Source: Pseudomonas sp. 14P_8.1_Bac3
GTDB taxonomy: Bacteria; Pseudomonadota; Gammaproteobacteria; Pseudomonadales; Pseudomonadaceae
Length of the DNA stretch: 64,000 nt
Assembly: GCF_025466085.1 (NCBI RefSeq)
Contig: NZ_JANLOD010000055.1
Location: forward strand, 1 to 64,000
Reading direction: 5' to 3'
Positions 7,099 to 16,571 of the stretch are shown here, piece by piece. Within the stretch, counting starts at the first letter, position 1. Each line of letters begins with the position of its first letter. The notes beneath the pieces are model-generated. The model was not told where the DNA came from and did not search any database. It was given only the letters and a program-made list of their open reading frames with translations. The translations under genes and the position numbers were made by a program.

Positions 7099-9483
7099 TC
7101 AGTGGGCAAACAACGAATTGCCCTTCTGCCCCGCCAGCTTTTCCGGCTTGATCAGGAACCGCGCCAGTGCCGGCAGCAGCCACAGCGCGCCGAACATGTT
7201 CCAGAGCAGCATGAAGGTCAGCATCAGGCCCATATCGGCCTGGAACTTGATGGCCGAGAAGATCCAGGTGCACACGCCGATCGCCAGGCACAGACCGGTG
7301 AACAGCACCGCTTTACCGGTGGATTTCAGGGTCTGGTAATAGGCTTCCTGCAACGGCAGGCCGGCACGCAGGAAACTTTCCAGGCGGCTGTAGATGTAGA
7401 TGCCGTAGTCCACGCCAATCCCCACACCCAGCGCCACCACCGGCAATGTCGCGACTTTCACGCCGATGCCCATGAAGGCCATCAGGGCATTGCCGAGCAC
7501 CGAGGTCAGCACCAGCGGCAACACAATGCACAAGGTCGCGGCCCAGGAACGGAAGGTGATCATGCACATCGTCGCCACGCAGATGTAGACGAGGATCAGG
7601 ATGGTCAGCTCGGATTCCTTGATCACCTCATTGGTGGCCGCCTCGATCCCGGCGTTACCGGCGGCCAGAATGAATTCCAGGCCTTCCTTGTTGTTCTCCT
7701 TGGCGAAGTCCTGCACCGCATGCACCGCGCGATCCAGCGTCGCCGCCTTGTGATCGTTGAGGAACACCAGCACCGGCGCCAGGGAGCAACTGTTGTTGTA
7801 CAGGCCATCGGCCCGGGCGATGGAGTTGTTCAGCACGTCCGGGTTGCGCGACAGGGTTTCCCATTTCAGGTTGCCCTCGTTCATGCCCTTGATCATCTGC
7901 TTGGACACGGTCACCAGGGAGATCGCCGACTGCACGCCCTCGGTGTTCTGCATCTTCCACATCAGTTCGTCGATGGGCGCCATGGCTTCGTAGCGCGAGC
8001 AGCCTTCAGCCTTGGTCTTGACCATCACCACCAACACGTCGGAACTGGTGGAATAGTTGTTGATGATGAAGTTGTTGTCCTTGTTGTAGCGCGAATCCGG
8101 GCGCAGCTCAGGGGCCCCCTGGTCGAGGTCGCCGATTTTCAGGTTCTGGCTGTACCAGAGGCCGCCACCGAAGGCCAGCAAGGCCAGGACGATCGACACC
8201 GGTGCGACTTTCGGGCTGGCAAAGTTCGACAGCAGGCGCCAGAACGGGTGTTCGCGGTGCGCGTCTTTCTTGCTGCGCTCGACCGCACGTTTACTGATGC
8301 CGACGTAGGAAATCGCCACGGGCAGCAGGATCAGGTTGGTGAACACGATCACCGCTACGCCGATGGACGCGCCGATGGCCAGCTCGCGGATCACGCCGAT
8401 GTCGATGATCAGCAGCGTGATGAAGCCGACCGCGTCCGCCAGGATCGCGATCATCCCCGGCAGGAACAGTTGGCGGAAAGTACGCCGTGCCGCGGTCAAG
8501 GCGTTGTCGGCCTCGCTGGACTGCAAGGCGATGCCATTGATTTTCTGCACGCCGTGGGAAATACCAATGGCGAAGATCAGGAACGGCACCAGCATCGAAT
8601 ACGGATCGAGCCCGAACCCGAAAAAGTGCATCAAGCCGAGCTGCCAGACCACCGCCACCAGCGTGGTACTCAACACCGCCACGGTGCTGCGCATGCAGTT
8701 GGTGAACCAGTACAGCAGGATCAGGGTGATGATGAAGGCGACGCCGAAGAACATCACCACCATCACCAGGCCATCAATCAGGTCGCCGACTTTCTTGGCG
8801 AAACCGACGATGTGGATCTGCACGTTGGGGTTCTGTTTTTCAAACTTGTCGCGGATCTTTTCTTCCAGCTCGTGGGAGAACTTGCGGTAGTCGAGCGCCA
8901 GCAACTTGCCCTGGTCCTGCGGGTCCGGATAAGACTCCAGCAGCGGGATGTCGACGATGCTCGACTTGAAGTCGTTGGCCACCAGACGCCCGACCTGCCC
9001 GGACTTGAGCACGTTGTTGCGCAGCAGGTCGAGGCTTTCCTGGGATCCGTTGTAACTCTGCGGGATCACTTCACCGCCAGCGAAGCCCTCCTCCGTCACC
9101 TCGGTCCAGCGTACGCTCGGGCTCCACAGCGACTTGAGGCCGGAACGATCGACGCCGGAAATGTAGAACACTTCGTCGTTGATCTGACGCAGGGTCTCCA
9201 TGTACTCCTTGGAGAAGATGTCGCCGTCGGTGGCTTCCACCGAAATCCGCACGGTGTTGCCCAGGTTCGCCAGATCGTTGCGGTGCTCCATCATCTTTTG
9301 AATGAACGGATGCTCCAGCGGGATCATTTTTTCGAAGCTGGTGGACGGCCGGATCAGCGTCGCCTGCCAGAACAGAAAAATGCTGACCAGCAGGCAGATC
9401 ACAATCACTGCCGGGCGGTTGTTGAAGATCAGGCGTTCGAGAAACGTCGCCTTGTCCTGGTGATGGCTTGTCATGGATGTCAT
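7099..9483 (-). CDS. RND-superfamily transporter, MMPL/COG1033 type
   Basis: 794-residue inner-membrane protein with two halves. Each half has one segment, a large periplasmic loop and a block of five segments, the RND/MMPL layout with sterol-sensing-like membrane blocks. The start at 9483 (MTSMTSHH) has GGCGGAG upstream. It follows the BNR-repeat gene by 16 bases, and in other pseudomonads this pair usually travels with outer-membrane DUF1302/DUF1329 genes in putative lipid or hydrophobic-compound transport loci. Those two genes are absent here. The substrate is unknown. Confidence 0.85.
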   Translation of the reverse strand: MTSMTSHHQDKATFLERLIFNNRPAVIVICLLVSIFLFWQATLIRPSTSFEKMIPLEHPFIQKMMEHRNDLANLGNTVRISVEATDGDIFSKEYMETLRQINDEVFYISGVDRSGLKSLWSPSVRWTEVTEEGFAGGEVIPQSYNGSQESLDLLRNNVLKSGQVGRLVANDFKSSIVDIPLLESYPDPQDQGKLLALDYRKFSHELEEKIRDKFEKQNPNVQIHIVGFAKKVGDLIDGLVMVVMFFGVAFIITLILLYWFTNCMRSTVAVLSTTLVAVVWQLGLMHFFGFGLDPYSMLVPFLIFAIGISHGVQKINGIALQSSEADNALTAARRTFRQLFLPGMIAILADAVGFITLLIIDIGVIRELAIGASIGVAVIVFTNLILLPVAISYVGISKRAVERSKKDAHREHPFWRLLSNFASPKVAPVSIVLALLAFGGGLWYSQNLKIGDLDQGAPELRPDSRYNKDNNFIINNYSTSSDVLVVMVKTKAEGCSRYEAMAPIDELMWKMQNTEGVQSAISLVTVSKQMIKGMNEGNLKWETLSRNPDVLNNSIARADGLYNNSCSLAPVLVFLNDHKAATLDRAVHAVQDFAKENNKEGLEFILAAGNAGIEAATNEVIKESELTILILVYICVATMCMITFRSWAATLCIVLPLVLTSVLGNALMAFMGIGVKVATLPVVALGVGIGVDYGIYIYSRLESFLRAGLPLQEAYYQTLKSTGKAVLFTGLCLAIGVCTWIFSAIKFQADMGLMLTFMLLWNMFGALWLLPALARFLIKPEKLAGQKGNSLFAH

Positions 9484-9499
9484 AGCTCCGCCCTTCTTA

Positions 9500-10552
9500 T
9501 TATTTGCCCAGCTCTGAGCCGGTTGGCGAAGTAGCGCGAACGCCGCCCTGTCCTGCCAGAATCAGATTACCGTTGCCCGCTGCAGTCACCGCCGAAACGG
9601 AAATGCGATCCGGGCGGTTGAACACGCTGAAGGTTTCGCCGTTGTCATTGCTGCGGATCACGCTGCCACCGTTGCCGACGATCACGATGGAACCGTCGTC
9701 CAGCAGCGTAGCGCCGGACAAGCCAAATTCCAGTGCGCCGCGGGCGGCTTTCAGCTCGACCGGTTCCCAGGTGCTGCCGAAATCGGTGGAGCGGAACAGA
9801 TTGCCGCGCAGACCGTAGGCCAGCAGCGTGTTGGCCTGGGCGGTACCGATCACACCGAACAACGAGCCTTCGTATGGGCCTTCAAGCTTTTCCCAGGTCT
9901 GGCCCCAATCAGCGGAGCGGAACATGCTGCCCTGCTCGCCGACGATGAACAGCCCGGCATCCTTGATCGCACCGATGGCGTTGAGGTGATACTGGTCTTC
10001 GTTGTCCAGGCGATCGCTGACGTCTTCCCAGTGCTTGCCGCCGTCGGTGGTGGCCATCAACGCGCCGTAAGCCCCCACGGCAAAGCCGCTGTTGACGTCC
10101 TGGAACCAGACATCGAGCAGCGGCGCTTCACGTTTGAGGTCTTCGAATTGCTTGGTCCAGGTGACGCCGCCGTCCTCGCTGGCGAGGATCTGTGCGTCGT
10201 GGCCGACGGCCCAGCCGTGCTTGTCATCGACAAAATAGACCGAGGTCAGCAGTTGCCGGGTCGGCACTTTGGCCTGGGTCCAGGTGGTGCCCTGGTCATC
10301 GGAATAGAGAATGTGTCCGCGATCACCGACCGCCACGAGGCGCTTGCCGGCATGGACGACGTCAAGCATCAGGCTTTTGCTGGCCTTGGCGGACTCAACG
10401 GCATAAACCATGTCGGACGCTGGCGCCGCCGCGGCCAGCACCGGTGCCGACAACACGGCACAGCCCAGCAGCGAGAGCGCTGTAGCCAGCAACGCGATTT
10501 TGCGCAGCGCCGGCGGGCGGCAAGTACCCACACCCATGACAGGCTCACTCAT
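9500..10552 (-). CDS. Secreted YCF48/BNR-repeat beta-propeller protein
   Basis: 350 residues. The N-terminus (KIALLATALSLLGCAVLSAP) is a signal peptide, possibly a lipoprotein signal. At least six propeller repeats follow, each with a D-x-G-x-T/H-W turn: DDQGTTW, EDGGVTW, TDGGKHW, ADWGQTW, TDFGSTW and NDNGETF. This architecture resembles the photosystem II assembly factor YCF48. The ATG at 10552 has GGGGAAGG upstream. Its tight coupling to the RND gene suggests a periplasmic partner of that transporter. The molecular role is not established. Confidence 0.82.
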   Translation of the reverse strand: MSEPVMGVGTCRPPALRKIALLATALSLLGCAVLSAPVLAAAAPASDMVYAVESAKASKSLMLDVVHAGKRLVAVGDRGHILYSDDQGTTWTQAKVPTRQLLTSVYFVDDKHGWAVGHDAQILASEDGGVTWTKQFEDLKREAPLLDVWFQDVNSGFAVGAYGALMATTDGGKHWEDVSDRLDNEDQYHLNAIGAIKDAGLFIVGEQGSMFRSADWGQTWEKLEGPYEGSLFGVIGTAQANTLLAYGLRGNLFRSTDFGSTWEPVELKAARGALEFGLSGATLLDDGSIVIVGNGGSVIRSNDNGETFSVFNRPDRISVSAVTAAGNGNLILAGQGGVRATSPTGSELGK

Positions 10553-10807
10553 AGACCTTCCCCCATTATTATTGTTAGGTCGTTCAACCTTTCAGGGCGC
10601 CGTAAGGGGTGCTCGTGGGGATTGAATGGTTAGGAGCATAGTCCTGAAACCCGCAATCCAGAGCCCCTTCGGAAGCTGGCTTATCCTATCGGGGTTTGGA
10701 AAGGTCTGACAATCGACGCCACGTTATGTTTTGTTAACCTGCGGGGTGCAGTGGGATGGGTGAATGATGGGGTATCAGGCGGGGTGATTGTTGGGGGACG
10801 CATTCCA
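10553..10807. other. Intergenic region upstream of BNR-repeat gene
   Basis: No credible gene. It should hold the promoter of the BNR-RND operon (minus strand), but I cannot place a clear sigma70 box. The right part leads into a REP pair. Confidence 0.5.
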
Positions 10808-10909
10808 CTGTAGGAGCGAGCTTGCTCGCAATGGACGGCAACGATAACACGGGAAACCAGACGCCCGCGGCGCTCTCGGGTATTTCGCGAGCAGGCTCGC
10901 TCCCACAGG
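10808..10909. repeat. REP pair (mixed subfamilies)
   Basis: The left copy is of the GTAGGAGCGAGCTTGCTCGC type and the right, inverted copy ends CTCGCTCCCACAG. It lies just after the pepN stop, at the 3' end of the long nadK-pepN operon. Confidence 0.82.
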
Positions 10910-10943
10910 ATCCGAGTGAACCCCGAGGGAGCTAACCGCGACC

Positions 10944-13601
10944 TTATGCCAGGCTTTTGCTGACCACTTCAAACACGTCGCTGGACAGCTGACCCGAAGC
11001 GCGAATTCGCTCCAGCTCACCTTTCATCAATGCCTGACGAGCATCGTCATACTTGCGCCAGCGCGTCAGCGGTGCCAGTTGGCGAGAGGCGATCTGTGGG
11101 TTGAAGCCGTTCAGTTCGATCACCAGATCGGCGAGGAAGCGATAACCCGAGCCATCCGCCGCGTGGAAGTTGATCAGGTTCTGCCCGGCAAACGCGCCGA
11201 CCAGTGCCCGCACCTTGTTCGGGTTCTTGATGTTGAACGCCGGGTGCTGCATCAACGCCTTGACCCGCTCCAAGCCACCCGGTAACGGGCTGCCGGCCTG
11301 AACGCCGAACCATTGATCCATGACCAGCGGGTTATCCTTGAAGTGCTCGGCAAAACTCGCCAGCGCGGCGGCCTTCTCTTCTTCATGAGGCGAGTTGACC
11401 AGCACGGCCAACGCCGTCAAGCGCTCGGTCATGTTGTCGCTGGTCTCGAACTGCTCGAGCGTGGCCGCCAGGACTTCAGGTTTACCCACCAACATCAGGT
11501 ACGACAGCGCAATGTTCTGCAGCGCACGACGAGCAAAGTGCTCGGCCTCGGCGACATACGGCGTTTTCTTCGACAGGTCGCGGTTGGCCTGATAACGCAG
11601 CCACAACGCCTCGAACAAACCATCGGCCAATTGCTTGCGGGCAAATTCCCGGGCGATGTGGATGGCGTCGACGTCGGCCACTTCGCTGATTTCGGTCAGA
11701 TACGCCTCGCCTGGCAGCGAGAGCATTTCGGCGACCATCGCCTGGTCCAGCGTCTCGTCCGACAACACCGTGCGCAAGGCCGTTACCAGACGCTGATCCA
11801 GCACCAGCGTCTCGCCCCGCTGCTGCTGGGCGATCAATTCTTGCAAGACCTGAACCGACAATTGCTGACCGGCATCCCAGCGGTTGAAACCGTCGCTGTC
11901 GTGCTGCATCAGGAACATCAGTTGGTCGCGGTTGTACGGGAAGCTCAGTTTCACCGGCGCCGAGAAGCCACGCAGCAGCGAAGGCAGCGGTTGTTCGGCG
12001 ATATCGACGAAGGTGAAGGTCTGCTCGGCTTCAGTCACCGAAATCACCCGCGACGTGCCTTGAGCGCTGGCTTCGCCGGACAGACGCAGGGCAATCGCTG
12101 CGCCTGTCGAATCCAGCAGGCCCAGCTCTACCGGAATCACGAACGGCAGTTTTTCAACTTTATCCGGGGTCGGCGGGCAGCTCTGTCGGAACGTCAGGCT
12201 GTAGGTTTTCGCGGCGGCGTCGTAGGACTCACTTACCGCGAGACGCGGCGTACCGGCCTGGCTGTACCAGCGCTTGAACTGAGTCAGGTCGACACCGTTG
12301 GCGTCTTCCATGGCTTTGATGAAATCGTCGCAGGTGACGGCCTGGCCGTCGTGGCGTTCGAAATACAGGTCGCTGCCTTTGCGGAAGCCGTCGGCGCCGA
12401 GCAAGGTGTGGATCATGCCGACCACTTCCGAGCCCTTTTCATACACGGTCAGGGTGTAGAAGTTGGAAATCTCGATGAAGCTGTCCGGACGCACGGCGTG
12501 GGCCATCGGGCCGGCGTCTTCGGCGAACTGGTGCGTGCGCAGGTAAGCCACGTCCTGGATGCGTTTCACGGTGGCCGAGTTCATATCGGCGGAGAAACCG
12601 GAATCACGGAATACGGTGAAACCTTCCTTCAGCGACAACTGGAACCAGTCGCGGCAGGTCACGCGGTTGCCCGACCAGTTGTGGAAATATTCGTGGGCGA
12701 CGATCGCTTCCACACGCTGGTGCGCGGCATCGGTCGCGGTTTCAGCACGGGCCAGCACGGCGCTGGAGTTGAAGATGTTGAGGCCCTTGTTCTCCATGGC
12801 GCCCATGTTGAAGTCGTTGACCGCGACGATCATGAAGATGTCCAGGTCGTATTCGCGACCGTAGACTTCTTCATCCCAGCGCATGGACTTCTTCAGGCTG
12901 TTCATGGCGTGCTGGCACTTGTCGATATTTTCCGGCTCGACGTAGATGCGCAGCGCCACCGAGCGCTGGGTCATGGTGGTGAAGGTGTCCTCGACGCACC
13001 ACAAGTCACCGGCCACCAACGCGAACAGGTACGCCGGTTTCATGAACGGGTCTTCCCAGGTCGCCCAGTGCCGGCCGTCTTCGCCCGGACCGCTGGCAAT
13101 CGGGTTGCCGTTGGACAGCAACACCGGGTAGCTGTGCTGTTCAGCGACCACCGTGGTGGTGAACTTGCTCATCACGTCCGGACGGTCGAGGTAATAGGTG
13201 ATCTTGCGAAAGCCTTCAGCCTCGCACTGGGTGCAGAACATACCGCTGGATTTGTACAGGCCTTCCAGCGCGGTGTTGGTTTCCGGATGAATCCGGACGC
13301 TGGTGTCGACCGTGAACGTGGTGCTGGTCGGGTGCAGGGTCAGGTGGTTTTCGGTCAGTTGATAATCCGCGTCGCTCAATTCGCGGTCCGCCAGCGTCAC
13401 CGCCAAAAGCTCAAGCTGCTGACCATCCAGCACCAGCGGCGGCAGGCCCGGGCCACGCTCGGGGTTGCGGCGCATCACCAGTTGCGCGTGGACCAGGCTG
13501 TGGTCCTCGAACAACTCGAAGGTCAGGTGCGTCTCGTCGATCAGGTATTCAGGCGCCTGATAGTCCTTCAAATAGATCATCTTCGGTTGTTCGGTGCGCA
13601 T
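10944..13601 (-). CDS. pepN: Aminopeptidase N
   Basis: 885-residue M1-family zinc metallopeptidase that removes N-terminal residues from peptides in the cytoplasm. The zinc site HEYFHNW with the downstream glutamate (LKEGFTVFRD) and the substrate-binding GAMENKG motif are intact. Length matches E. coli PepN. The ATG at 13601 has AAGGA seven bases upstream. It starts 10 bases after the DUF2797 gene and ends a minus-strand operon whose order (nadK, phosphoesterase, rhomboid, DUF1315, DUF2797, pepN) is the same in P. aeruginosa. Confidence 0.96.
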   Translation of the reverse strand: MRTEQPKMIYLKDYQAPEYLIDETHLTFELFEDHSLVHAQLVMRRNPERGPGLPPLVLDGQQLELLAVTLADRELSDADYQLTENHLTLHPTSTTFTVDTSVRIHPETNTALEGLYKSSGMFCTQCEAEGFRKITYYLDRPDVMSKFTTTVVAEQHSYPVLLSNGNPIASGPGEDGRHWATWEDPFMKPAYLFALVAGDLWCVEDTFTTMTQRSVALRIYVEPENIDKCQHAMNSLKKSMRWDEEVYGREYDLDIFMIVAVNDFNMGAMENKGLNIFNSSAVLARAETATDAAHQRVEAIVAHEYFHNWSGNRVTCRDWFQLSLKEGFTVFRDSGFSADMNSATVKRIQDVAYLRTHQFAEDAGPMAHAVRPDSFIEISNFYTLTVYEKGSEVVGMIHTLLGADGFRKGSDLYFERHDGQAVTCDDFIKAMEDANGVDLTQFKRWYSQAGTPRLAVSESYDAAAKTYSLTFRQSCPPTPDKVEKLPFVIPVELGLLDSTGAAIALRLSGEASAQGTSRVISVTEAEQTFTFVDIAEQPLPSLLRGFSAPVKLSFPYNRDQLMFLMQHDSDGFNRWDAGQQLSVQVLQELIAQQQRGETLVLDQRLVTALRTVLSDETLDQAMVAEMLSLPGEAYLTEISEVADVDAIHIAREFARKQLADGLFEALWLRYQANRDLSKKTPYVAEAEHFARRALQNIALSYLMLVGKPEVLAATLEQFETSDNMTERLTALAVLVNSPHEEEKAAALASFAEHFKDNPLVMDQWFGVQAGSPLPGGLERVKALMQHPAFNIKNPNKVRALVGAFAGQNLINFHAADGSGYRFLADLVIELNGFNPQIASRQLAPLTRWRKYDDARQALMKGELERIRASGQLSSDVFEVVSKSLA

Positions 13602-13611
13602 GCTGGAATCC

Positions 13612-14442
13612 TTACTGATGCACGGCGAGCTGATAAGCCGTGTATTTACGAATGTTGATCACGCCGGTGTCGAAAATCAGGTATTGGCCCTTGATCCCCA
13701 GCAGCGTGCCTTCGGCAATCGGGTTCTTGTCCAGGTTGAAACTGACGATCTTGGCCGGGTACTGCTCGACCGGATAACGGATTTCGAGTGGCGCCACGTC
13801 CGCAATGGTCTGGATTGCCTGCAGGCCGAATCGTTCCTGCAATGCTTGTAATCCCTCGGCACAGCTTTCAAACAGCTGATCGCGAACTTCGGCCAGGTCC
13901 ACGGAAATCGCTTCGCCCTTGAGTAAAGCACGCCAATTGGTCTTGTCGGCCACCTGACTGCGGAACAGGTCTTCGACGAAACCCGACTGCTGGCGGCTCG
14001 CCACGCGCATGATCGGCAACGCCTGACGGGCACCCTGGTCGATCCAGCGGGTCGGCAGCTGGGTGGCGCGGGTGATTCCGACTTTCACCCCGGACGAGTT
14101 CGACAGGTAAACGATGTGATCGGTCATGCAGAACTTCTCGCCCCACTCCGGCTCACGGCAGGTGCCTGCGTCGTAGTGGCATCGCTCTGGACTCATGATG
14201 CACAGGTCGCACTGCGCCAGCTTGGTCATGCACGGATAGCAGTAACCCTGGCTGAAACTGGTTTTGGTCTTGCGCCCGCAATGGGAGCAGAAGATCGCTC
14301 CCAGGTATTCGAGGCGAACCGTGCTGCCGATCAATGGATTGACCGGCACCTCGACCTCGCCCAGACGAAACGCGTACTGCACGTCGGACCCGTCCAGGCG
14401 TGCCGACATCTTGCTGATTGCACCGCGGCCAATCTCGATCAA
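13612..14442 (-). CDS. DUF2797 family zinc-ribbon-like protein, TTG start
   Basis: 276-residue conserved protein of unknown function. It has several cysteine pairs that look metal-binding: CSHCGRKT, YCYPCMTKLAQCDLC, with CREPEWGEKFC later. A GIY-YIG-like YLSNSSGVKVGITR segment is visible mid-protein. Homologues begin at (M)IEIGRGAISKM. Here the codon before that is TTG at 14442, overlapping the stop of the upstream DUF1315 gene as TTGA. A longer in-frame reading back to 14619 lies inside that gene and is rejected. It is probably translated by coupling. Confidence 0.85.
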   Translation of the reverse strand: MIEIGRGAISKMSARLDGSDVQYAFRLGEVEVPVNPLIGSTVRLEYLGAIFCSHCGRKTKTSFSQGYCYPCMTKLAQCDLCIMSPERCHYDAGTCREPEWGEKFCMTDHIVYLSNSSGVKVGITRATQLPTRWIDQGARQALPIMRVASRQQSGFVEDLFRSQVADKTNWRALLKGEAISVDLAEVRDQLFESCAEGLQALQERFGLQAIQTIADVAPLEIRYPVEQYPAKIVSFNLDKNPIAEGTLLGIKGQYLIFDTGVINIRKYTAYQLAVHQ

Positions 14443-14699
14443 TGGATGGCATCCGACTTGAACAGGATGTTGGGCACGCTGATCGACTTGGAGCTGCATT
14501 CCTGCGGCCCCATGTAGCCCGTCCGCTCTTCTTCCGGCAGGTTCTGGACTTCCCAGGCGATCATTGCTTGCAGCGACAATTCCCTTTGCTCGGCGGTGAG
14601 CTTGCCACCGTCGGACCATTTACCGATTTCCACCGCCAATTTCAGGCTCTGGTAGATGTCCGGGGTGATGTTCTTGATCATTTCGTTGAAAGAGGACAT
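14439..14699 (-). CDS. DUF1315 (YeaC-like) family protein
   Basis: 86-residue acidic cytoplasmic protein (MSSFNEMIKNITPDIYQSLK). It matches the YeaC/DUF1315 family in length and in the W-x-D-G-x-x-L-T-x-E-Q core. The start has GGAGA upstream. It lies 34 bases after the rhomboid gene and its stop overlaps the DUF2797 start. The function is unknown. Confidence 0.85.
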   Translation of the reverse strand: MSSFNEMIKNITPDIYQSLKLAVEIGKWSDGGKLTAEQRELSLQAMIAWEVQNLPEEERTGYMGPQECSSKSISVPNILFKSDAIH

Positions 14700-14733
14700 T
14701 GGGTCTCCGCGCTCTTTGATTCACGTAACTGTT

Positions 14734-15603
14734 TTAGACGGCCAGTTTACGGCGGTTGTACGAACCACCCAACAAGCCGGTCAAGCATCCGACGAGCAAC
14801 CCGCCAACATGGGCGGCGTTGGCGATTTCACCGAAACCGATCATCGAGACCAGCCCCGACAGGCACAGCAGCAGCCACACCAGCATCATCACCAGCACGC
14901 CACGCGGCAGGCGATAGGCGCGGTTCGGCGACAACAGCTGGAAAATCCAGCAATGCCCGAGCAGGCCGTACAGCACACCGGACAACCCGCCGAACAGGGT
15001 CGGGCCGCTGAAAACGAACTGCGCATAATTCGACACCAGGGCAAACAGCAGCGTCAGGCCGATCAGGTTGATGCTGCCCTGACGCGACTCGATGCGCCGC
15101 CCCAGCTCCCAATACCACATGCCGTTCATGGCCAGGTGCAGGAAGCCGAAGTGGATCAGCATCGGCGTTACCAGGCGCCACCACTGCCCCGCTTCCAGGC
15201 TGTCGGCCAGTGGGGTGAAATGCAGGTATTCGCCAACCACGCGAAAATCGAGGAAGGTGAACCAATGCAGGGTGGCGAGGTTTTCACCCAGCAGCGTCAC
15301 CGCACCGACGATCAGGGTCAGCAATAGCACCAGCGCCGTCGCCTTGGCGTGGCGCAGCTGCTCGACGAAACCCGGGCGCTTGGTGGTTTGCGCCACCGGG
15401 ATATCCAGCTGGTGATCGGGATCGCCGGCGGGAAAGCGCTCGTACAGCACGCGCACGTCGTCGCTGATATTGGCCGGCACCCATAACACCTGCTCGCCCT
15501 CTTCTTCACTGACCCGATGTGGCACCTGCATGCGTTGCAACAGGTTGACGAACCCGCTCAGGTCCACCGCCAGCGGCAGGCGCAGTACGGCAACGGCACT
15601 CAT
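14734..15603 (-). CDS. Rhomboid-family intramembrane serine protease
   Basis: 289 residues. An N-terminal cytoplasmic domain of about 100 residues is followed by six membrane segments. The catalytic serine is in GLSGVLYG and the catalytic histidine in AHVGGLLVG; the oxyanion-side H-x-x-x-N appears as HLAMNGMWYW. This is the GlpG layout (family S54), cleaving substrates within the membrane. The start overlaps the phosphoesterase stop (ATGA), so translation is probably coupled. No specific substrate can be inferred. Confidence 0.9.
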   Translation of the reverse strand: MSAVAVLRLPLAVDLSGFVNLLQRMQVPHRVSEEEGEQVLWVPANISDDVRVLYERFPAGDPDHQLDIPVAQTTKRPGFVEQLRHAKATALVLLLTLIVGAVTLLGENLATLHWFTFLDFRVVGEYLHFTPLADSLEAGQWWRLVTPMLIHFGFLHLAMNGMWYWELGRRIESRQGSINLIGLTLLFALVSNYAQFVFSGPTLFGGLSGVLYGLLGHCWIFQLLSPNRAYRLPRGVLVMMLVWLLLCLSGLVSMIGFGEIANAAHVGGLLVGCLTGLLGGSYNRRKLAV

Positions 15604-16571
15604 CGCAGCACCTCCGGCCGTTCGACATCGACCCAGACAAACTTATGCGGATCGAGCCGGGTTTCCTGGTCCAGGCGATAGGCAACCAGTTTGCCGTAGA
15701 GCACCGCGCTGTAGTCCAGGCAGGCCAGGTTCGGCCGGATCGGCGCCGGTTTGCCGCTGCGCCAGTAGTGGCCGACGAACAGCAAAGGCTCGTCCACGCC
15801 ATAGCGCAGCAGGGTGTTTTTTTCGGTGGAGGACAGCGGCGTTCGGGCCACGGGTTCCGGCAGGGCGTCAGGCTGGAACACAATGTCTCCGTAGGTTTGC
15901 GGGTCGTCTTCCCAGAACTTGGTGCGGAAGAACGATCGCGTCAGGCCATCGCCGCTGGTCATGGTCAAGCCGTCAGGCAAGCGCATGTCGGTGCCGCGCA
16001 GCAAACGGTCGAACACGGTGCAGGCAAAGCTGCCCGGCACGGCCGAGGCCTGGAGGAAGTGCTCATCGATGCAGCCATCGGGAAACTGCGCGCGCAGCGG
16101 CTCGATCAGGCCCGCGTCCCAGCAGGCGTGCACCACGCGGAAACGCCCGGCATCGACAAACAGCGGCAAATCGTAGAACCACTGCTGGAAGTCGTGCCAA
16201 TCGCCGGGGTGGTGTTCAAACTGGGTCAGGGTCTCACCAAGCAGACGCGCGTGACGGGGCGTGTGCTCGCGCACGAATTGCTTGCCACTGCCCGGCGGCG
16301 CTGGCGTGCTCCAGCCGAGTGCATTGAATTCATGGTTGCCCATGATGCACAGCGCCTGGCCGGCCTCGACCATGTCGTGGACGATGTGCAGCGCTTCGCG
16401 AATTCGCGGACCTCGGTCGATGATGTCACCGACGAACACCGCCATGCGCGACGCATGCCGCCAGACGCCACCCTGTTTGTGATAACCGAGCTGGTCGAGC
16501 AAGTGCTCAAGGGTCAGAGCGCAACCGTGCACGTCACCGATCAGATCGTAACTTCGCGCGGGATCGAGCAT
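15600..16571 (-). CDS. Calcineurin-like metallophosphoesterase
   Basis: 323 residues. The dinuclear-metal motifs are all present at the N-terminus: GDVHG (about residue 12), GDIIDRGP (about 49) and GNHEF (about 77), with conserved histidines further on. It belongs to the PPP-like group of bacterial phosphatases, whose substrate may be a phosphoprotein or a nucleotide. The start shares one base with the nadK stop (TGATG) and the end overlaps the rhomboid start. Confidence 0.88.
   Translation of the reverse strand: MLDPARSYDLIGDVHGCALTLEHLLDQLGYHKQGGVWRHASRMAVFVGDIIDRGPRIREALHIVHDMVEAGQALCIMGNHEFNALGWSTPAPPGSGKQFVREHTPRHARLLGETLTQFEHHPGDWHDFQQWFYDLPLFVDAGRFRVVHACWDAGLIEPLRAQFPDGCIDEHFLQASAVPGSFACTVFDRLLRGTDMRLPDGLTMTSGDGLTRSFFRTKFWEDDPQTYGDIVFQPDALPEPVARTPLSSTEKNTLLRYGVDEPLLFVGHYWRSGKPAPIRPNLACLDYSAVLYGKLVAYRLDQETRLDPHKFVWVDVERPEVLR

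Noticed and set aside
7000-9534. Very long open frame (844 codons) antisense to the RND transporter gene
   Set aside because: It mirrors a real gene in GC-rich DNA, has no signal, domain or ribosome site, and its composition (rich in H, Q, R) is typical of antisense shadow frames.
11313-13658. 781-codon open frame antisense to pepN
   Set aside because: Same reason: pepN is unmistakable on the other strand and the frame shows no recognisable protein features.
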